Assembly: GCF_025685625.1 (NCBI RefSeq) | Contig: NZ_JAGSYI010000001.1 | Span: 372,001-436,000 of the forward strand | Direction of reading: 5' to 3' | Origin: Acidicapsa acidisoli | GTDB lineage: Bacteria > Acidobacteriota > Terriglobia > Terriglobales > Acidobacteriaceae | Length of the DNA: 64,000 nucleotides | Part shown: piece after piece, positions 61,101 through 64,000 of the stretch | Layout of the letters: each line of letters starts with the position of its first letter | How positions within the stretch are numbered: the first letter of the stretch is position 1 | Notes under the pieces: model-generated | Told to the model about the DNA's origin: nothing | The model's input: only the letters and a program-made list of their open reading frames with translations | Databases searched by the model: none | Translations under genes and position numbers: made by a program

Positions 61101-61739
61101 CATAACATCCATGCCGCCTGCGCCGCCGCGGTCATCCGCTTCGCCACCGTCAATCAGCCAGATGTTATGGCTCTCACGCAAGCCGTTCACGCTGATGCTC
61201 GCGCTCGATGCAACTGAAGTAGGTGTGTTGTTGTCTGGAAGAAGCGAGCTGACACCCAGGCCGAGAGCGGCCAGAGCGGTAAAGTTACGGTTCTCGGTGG
61301 CGATCTCAGTAACCTGCTCGCCGCTGATCAGGTTGCTGACCGTGTTGGACTCGGCTTGCACCTGCAACGCATCTGCAGTCACGGAGACGTTGACCGTTTC
61401 CGCGCCGATCGTCAGTTTGATCTCTTGCGCGAGCGTTTGCGAAACGTTCAGCGCCAGGCCAGTAGCGGTGAAGCCCTCGAATCCCTTGGCCGACGCCTTC
61501 AGGTTGTAAGTACCGACGTTCAGGCCATTGAAGGCATAACCGCCCGTCGAGTTGCTGACTGTGTTGTAGACGAATCCGGTCTCTGTTTGCGTCAGTGTCA
61601 GGGTTGCGCCTGGTACTGCCGCTCCGGTCTGGTCCGTAACGGTACCGACGATCTCTGAGTTCTGCTGCGCCATTGCTGCGACGCATGCGAACAAAAAGAA
61701 CACCGGCACGATGAGAAATCTGAATCTCGCGAGTCTCAT
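58119..61739 (-). CDS. Oar-like TonB-dependent receptor
   Basis: 1206 residues from ATG 61,739, which has AAGGAAGG upstream; the frame extends to 61,772. Signal peptide (LIVPVFFLFACVAAMAQQ), carboxypeptidase-regulatory domain (IVGTVTDQTGAAVPGATLTL; YNLKASAKGFEGF), plug with ALAALGLGVSSLLPDNNTP and GLRESHNIWLIDGGEADDRGG, and a large barrel ending VAGKFVF. It belongs to a different branch from the pair at 27,790 and 37,156: it lacks LPLNGRN and has an extra DDRGG plug segment. Transcribed alone, ended by the terminator above. Confidence 0.9.
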   Translation of the reverse strand: MRLARFRFLIVPVFFLFACVAAMAQQNSEIVGTVTDQTGAAVPGATLTLTQTETGFVYNTVSNSTGGYAFNGLNVGTYNLKASAKGFEGFTATGLALNVSQTLAQEIKLTIGAETVNVSVTADALQVQAESNTVSNLISGEQVTEIATENRNFTALAALGLGVSSLLPDNNTPTSVASSASISVNGLRESHNIWLIDGGEADDRGGAGGMDVMPSPDAIAQFEVLASNYPPDYGIASGATMSLSLKSGTQKFHGEAYDFLRNDDLDANYFFNKYNRSCTPTCSASYSPVAKLRQNVFGGNVGGPLFIPHLYNTNKQKTFFFFNQEWRRIIQGSAPNVQPTIPDADRPVAGQDLTYFAPAYAPNQVLQVPSTTQVSDPAFAAKVAAAGLVQGAPFGTNSSGHQFIPASMLSPNAVLYLQSPLIPKVTNTSNDNSVSSIVNPINVWESIVRIDHKVNDKWQILGHYIHDSVSQGYPDADLNWNWESYNTISSTLSNPSNSAAIKMSGEISPSLLVEASMNYDGNIINITNSADALTPSGWTQANFFTNSGSNQFPGLNGLSGNGIGVGEETGYGGWHNAAEDYDPKVDISYTRGKHAFKFGFGYNRYTKNQQQQADSAGDYSFSQNLTGNGNGGTSGDPFMSLAIGLSGGFSQPQSDAIRHYVNQTTSVYGNDNWKVSPRFSLQIGFRYDALPHAWERNNALANFVPSQYIQIAPMWNADNSINSASVGVSQPTGFPGSYYLNGMVFPGNPGVPHGLVNNDYDTFQPRVGFSYDLTGTGKTVLRGGFGTFYERMQGNDIYGLANSNLPFEYTPSVNNVYYDNPHCSWSSTASTANPSNCLSVSNLPILPASLTTLDTTYKAPATAQFSLGIQHELQPSLIWVLQYVGNLAWHQNVDVNLNNFPINTPNIIRQTAAGFNGLTFKNPGLANAYRTYAGYGGISQEENTTNGTYNGFQTGLRAQNKHGLSGEVDYTYSHVIDLTDTDLQGVSNPWNLKYDKGGGEYDRRHILSANYIYKLPVFNQSQGLLHTVLGGWELAGTIIAQSGSPISNNNSQAGFSGVDDPIGLDGGYTNRANLVSKIHYSKKVADWFDTTSSDFGDCPVTPANPGGTAPLCAPVPGWLGGPNLGFGNARRDTFIGPDRVNFTTSLYKSFAVTERAHFDLRVETFNTFNHTEFNNSIGVTVGGGNYGQETGTYDPRVMEVAGKFVF

Positions 61740-62344
61740 GTGACCTTCCTTTTCAAATTGGTTCTCTTGCATTGCCCAACTTCTTGTTATGTGCTTCGAC
61801 CGTGGTTCTGAATGAAGCCGAGATGATGGAAAAAGTGCCTTCTTTTTGCCGGTCGATAGCTGAGCCTTGACTAAGCGCTCTTCACATTTGGTACCGTTTT
61901 CCGCGTGACTTTCGGACCTCGAAACTTTCGATCTTCAAGCCGCGTCTTTTATAGAGCAATGCGCTCCTTGGCTTCTCTCCTCATACGGTCTTCCGTAGTG
62001 AAGCGATTTACTTCGGAGCACATATGTGGGTTGGATACGCTGCCCAAGCATTCAAGGCGAAGTGCGTATCTTTTGTCAAGTGGAAAATTGACCCCAGATC
62101 CCAGTTGCTTGCCCCTGCCGTCTAAGTCGTTGAATTTGCGTCCAATTCTGTTAGCCTGCTTCGATTCAGTCGCGCCCCGCCACGCCCCTGCTCTGAAATA
62201 TGAAAGCTGCGGACTCCAGTCAAACGTTTAAGCAGAGGCAGCTTAAGAGTGCTTACTTTACGCCGCTACGCATTAAATGCGGTCGACGAAACGTTTGTCA
62301 AGATGTTCGCGGCAAGTAAATAGATAGGAAACCAAAGGATAACA
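61740..62344. other. Long non-coding stretch upstream of the peroxidase cluster
   Basis: About 600 bases between divergent genes with many stops in all frames. TTTTGTCAAGTGGAAAATTG near 62,070 has a faint look of an insertion-sequence end but has no partner. No RNA gene recognised. Confidence 0.4.
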
Positions 62345-62360
62345 ATGTAAAAGTTTACAT
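62345..62360. promoter_or_regulatory. ATGTAAA-AG-TTTACAT dyad
   Basis: A perfect 7-bp dyad with a 2-base spacer in AT-rich DNA, 209 bases before the first gene of the peroxidase cluster. The form suits a dimeric repressor or activator site (GntR- or XRE-like); which protein binds is unknown. Confidence 0.35.
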
Positions 62361-62569
62361 ATTGCGAGCGCAGCTCCCGAGGCGGCGAGCGATATTTATG
62401 ACCAACAACGCTCAAGTGAGAGCGGCGACGGTCCGGCTGGTTTCGGGGAAAAAAGATTGGCTGCATATACAGCTTTTATTTATAGTTGCGCCATCAATCC
62501 CGGAATTTGTCTCTGTTCCGCCAGACGGCAACTGGCGTCACCTCCACCTTTTTTTTTGCGAGGAAGACT

Positions 62570-63166
62570 ATGAGCAATATCAATGGCAAAGTCTATGCGA
62601 TGAATGCCATTACTCCGATGAAGCCATGGAAGACCTGGGTGCTGCGCGTCATCTTCTTTGTGCTGGGGCACGTGCCTAAATTGCAGCAGGATCTGATCAA
62701 CCTCTCGTTTATCGAGTTTGCGCGCTGGGTTGCGGTGCCGCGCAGGAGGTTTCCGTATCTCGGGAGCGGACAGGCCAGGGAAGAGTTGCAATACGATTAC
62801 CTGTTGTTCTTCAGCAACTTCAATGGGACCTGGAACCAATACATTGATGCCTTTTCCGCGGTGCTCGCAAACGGCCTGAACCTGATCTGGCGGTGGAGCG
62901 AGAAGTTTCCGGGATCGGTGCCTGTGACGCTGTTCAAGGAATATATTTCGCGGGTGCAGTTTGACACCGACTACTACTACACCGCGTATCCTCAGGCCAC
63001 TGCGAATGATCTGAAATCAGCGCATGTTGTGCAGGCGTCGTTTGACGGTCTCAGCGTACGCGCCGCGCAGCTTACTCCAGAGCAGTTTGCAGAGGCCTAT
63101 CTGGGATTTGTGTTGCAGGTGCAGACGCACCTTGGAGAAACCGGACAGGCTCCGGTGGTTTTCTAG
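62570..63166 (+). CDS. Peroxidase-cluster protein, first paralogue
   Basis: 198 residues from ATG 62,570, which has GAGGAAGAC upstream; the frame reaches back to 62,486. It starts MSNINGKVYAMNAITPM. The C-terminal 110 residues match those of the next gene: YDYLLFFSNFNG against SKYLIFECNLDA, and IWRWSEKFPGS ... YYTAYPQAT against VWNHCAGYPGA ... FFFAAVNDKS. Alternating strands and helices suggest a ferredoxin-like fold, as in Dyp-type proteins, but no heme-binding motif is visible. A hydrophobic segment (TWVLRVIFFVLGHV) near the N-terminus may be membrane-associated. Confidence 0.75.
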   Translation: MSNINGKVYAMNAITPMKPWKTWVLRVIFFVLGHVPKLQQDLINLSFIEFARWVAVPRRRFPYLGSGQAREELQYDYLLFFSNFNGTWNQYIDAFSAVLANGLNLIWRWSEKFPGSVPVTLFKEYISRVQFDTDYYYTAYPQATANDLKSAHVVQASFDGLSVRAAQLTPEQFAEAYLGFVLQVQTHLGETGQAPVVF

Positions 63167-63177
63167 AGAAAGAAGCC

Positions 63178-63822
63178 ATGCCCAATCAAAACGGAAGTGT
63201 CTACGGGCTAACGATTCTGTCGCCGATTCTTGAGGACGACAAGGCTTCGCCTTCGCACGACCTGCAGATACGCAAGTATCTCGCCGGTCTGCCTACGGGA
63301 GAAGATAGCCCTTTTGCCAAGGCGCCGGGCACGCATTTATGCCGGCTGGTGGTGATGGATGATGTGGTTTATGTTGGCGCGCCATCCATTGAGGAGCATC
63401 TGAAGTCGAAATATCTGATCTTCGAGTGCAATCTGGATGCGGCCGGGGAGGGTGGTCTTGAAAGTTATCTGCGGGGACTTGCGGAATGCATTCCGGAGCA
63501 GTTGGATGCGGTCTGGAACCATTGCGCCGGGTATCCGGGAGCGGCCAATGTGCAGGCTTTTGTCAGCTATATGAAGGTCTGCCAGATTGAGACGACTTTC
63601 TTCTTTGCGGCGGTGAACGACAAGTCTGTGACCGAGTCCTTGCGGGCGCTGCAGACGCAGAAGGCCGTGAGTGACTTTATAAGCAGACACCAGGGCATGG
63701 AAGCTTCGCAGGTGCAGGCGGAGTTCGTGAGGTTCGCTGCGAAGTTGAAAGCCGAGCCATTGCCGAGGCCGGGCTCGATGGGCCCCAAACGAGATATCAA
63801 GTCGGGTGGCCGCAATGAGTAA
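63178..63822 (+). CDS. Peroxidase-cluster protein, second paralogue
   Basis: 214 residues, 11 bases after the first paralogue; start MPNQNGSVYGLTILSPI with AGAGAAAGAAG before the ATG. The paralogy is described under the first gene. This copy has no hydrophobic N-terminal segment and ends in a Pro/Lys-rich tail. Its stop overlaps the start of the Dyp-type gene by eight bases, so the three genes form one operon. Both may be accessory or degenerate members of the peroxidase fold; function unknown. Confidence 0.75.
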   Translation: MPNQNGSVYGLTILSPILEDDKASPSHDLQIRKYLAGLPTGEDSPFAKAPGTHLCRLVVMDDVVYVGAPSIEEHLKSKYLIFECNLDAAGEGGLESYLRGLAECIPEQLDAVWNHCAGYPGAANVQAFVSYMKVCQIETTFFFAAVNDKSVTESLRALQTQKAVSDFISRHQGMEASQVQAEFVRFAAKLKAEPLPRPGSMGPKRDIKSGGRNE

Positions 63823-64000
63823 GTTGAACGAGACAGACATCCAGGGATTTGTGCTGCGCGGCTATAACCTGCCGTTTGCCCGATATCTCTTCCTTCATTT
63901 TGAAGATGCGGCGCGGGCCCGCAAATTGATTGGAGTGTTGCTGCCATCGATCACAACGGGCCAGCGATGGGATGGCGGCAAGCCTCAGAGCACTGTAAAC
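63815..64000 (+). CDS. Dyp-type peroxidase, N-terminal part (cut by window end)
   Basis: ATG 63,815 opens a frame that is still open at 64,000 (62 residues). DIQGFVLRGYNLPFARYLFLHFEDAARAR is the typical beginning of one branch of Dyp-type heme peroxidases (DIQGxVLxGYN...ARYL). The heme ligand and GxxDG motif lie beyond the window. These enzymes oxidise dyes, lignin-like phenolics or other substrates with peroxide. No signal peptide is visible. Confidence 0.7.
   Translation, partial: MSKLNETDIQGFVLRGYNLPFARYLFLHFEDAARARKLIGVLLPSITTGQRWDGGKPQSTVN

Noticed and set aside
1-64000. CRISPR arrays, rRNA genes, intact insertion sequences
   Set aside because: No regularly spaced repeats, no rRNA-like stretches, and no transposase gene seen on either strand.

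Overview
The window looks like chromosome of an acidobacterium (Acidobacteriota, probably class Terriglobia) carrying two integrated mobile elements at its left end. The chromosomal part holds four very large Oar-type TonB-dependent receptors with N-terminal carboxypeptidase-regulatory domains, a CRTAC1/UnbV protein, lipoprotein-free TPR proteins and a GH54-type arabinofuranosidase remnant. That combination is typical of the group; the assignment is inferred from gene content, not from a marker gene.

Region 1 (1-10,598) is the right part of a conjugative or mobilisable element. It has a VirD4/TraG coupling protein, a Fic toxin with a small upstream partner, a MobC-like accessory protein overlapping a MOBP-type relaxase, an ArdC-like antirestriction protein and several decayed pieces. 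The decayed pieces are two broken copies of a J-domain gene, one of them fused to a duplicated tail of the coupling-protein gene. A cluster of GC-rich hairpins and an 18-bp palindrome just before mobC is the best oriT candidate for this element. The element ends at a 57-bp fragment that matches the 3' half of a tRNA-Leu(CAA) gene (10,599-10,655).

Region 2 (10,656-22,976) is a second element bounded by that fragment and by a diverged copy at 22,922-22,976. Tandem 12-mers that look like integrase arm sites lie inside both ends. It carries a tyrosine integrase, a MobC-like ribbon-helix-helix protein with a nested dyad that may be its oriT, an AlpA-type excisionase, a second and unrelated Fic protein, a methyltransferase-like protein, and a two-gene unit of unknown function. 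The unit is a 1352-residue protein with an XRE helix-turn-helix fused to a nuclease-like region, followed by a protein with a HEPN-type RNxxxH motif. I regard this pair as the best candidate for an undescribed defence or toxin system.

Region 3 (23,071-41,674) is chromosomal: a frameshifted arabinofuranosidase gene, a TonB receptor with thpR, and a block in which two close receptor paralogues face outward around a TPR protein, a CRTAC1 protein and an ECF sigma/anti-sigma pair, then a DinB-like protein.

Region 4 (41,832-52,346) is a metal-resistance island: a Cys/Met-rich secreted protein and a CusCBA-type efflux operon on the plus strand, then divergent arsenic genes (arsM-arsC-CDF-like on the minus strand, arsR-acr3 on the plus strand).

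Region 5 (52,279-64,000) holds a divergent SDR/TetR pair, eutBC with an overlapping small membrane protein, a TPR protein, a fourth Oar-like receptor, and a tandem paralogue pair leading into a Dyp-type peroxidase gene cut by the window end. There are no rRNA genes, no complete tRNA genes and no CRISPR arrays.
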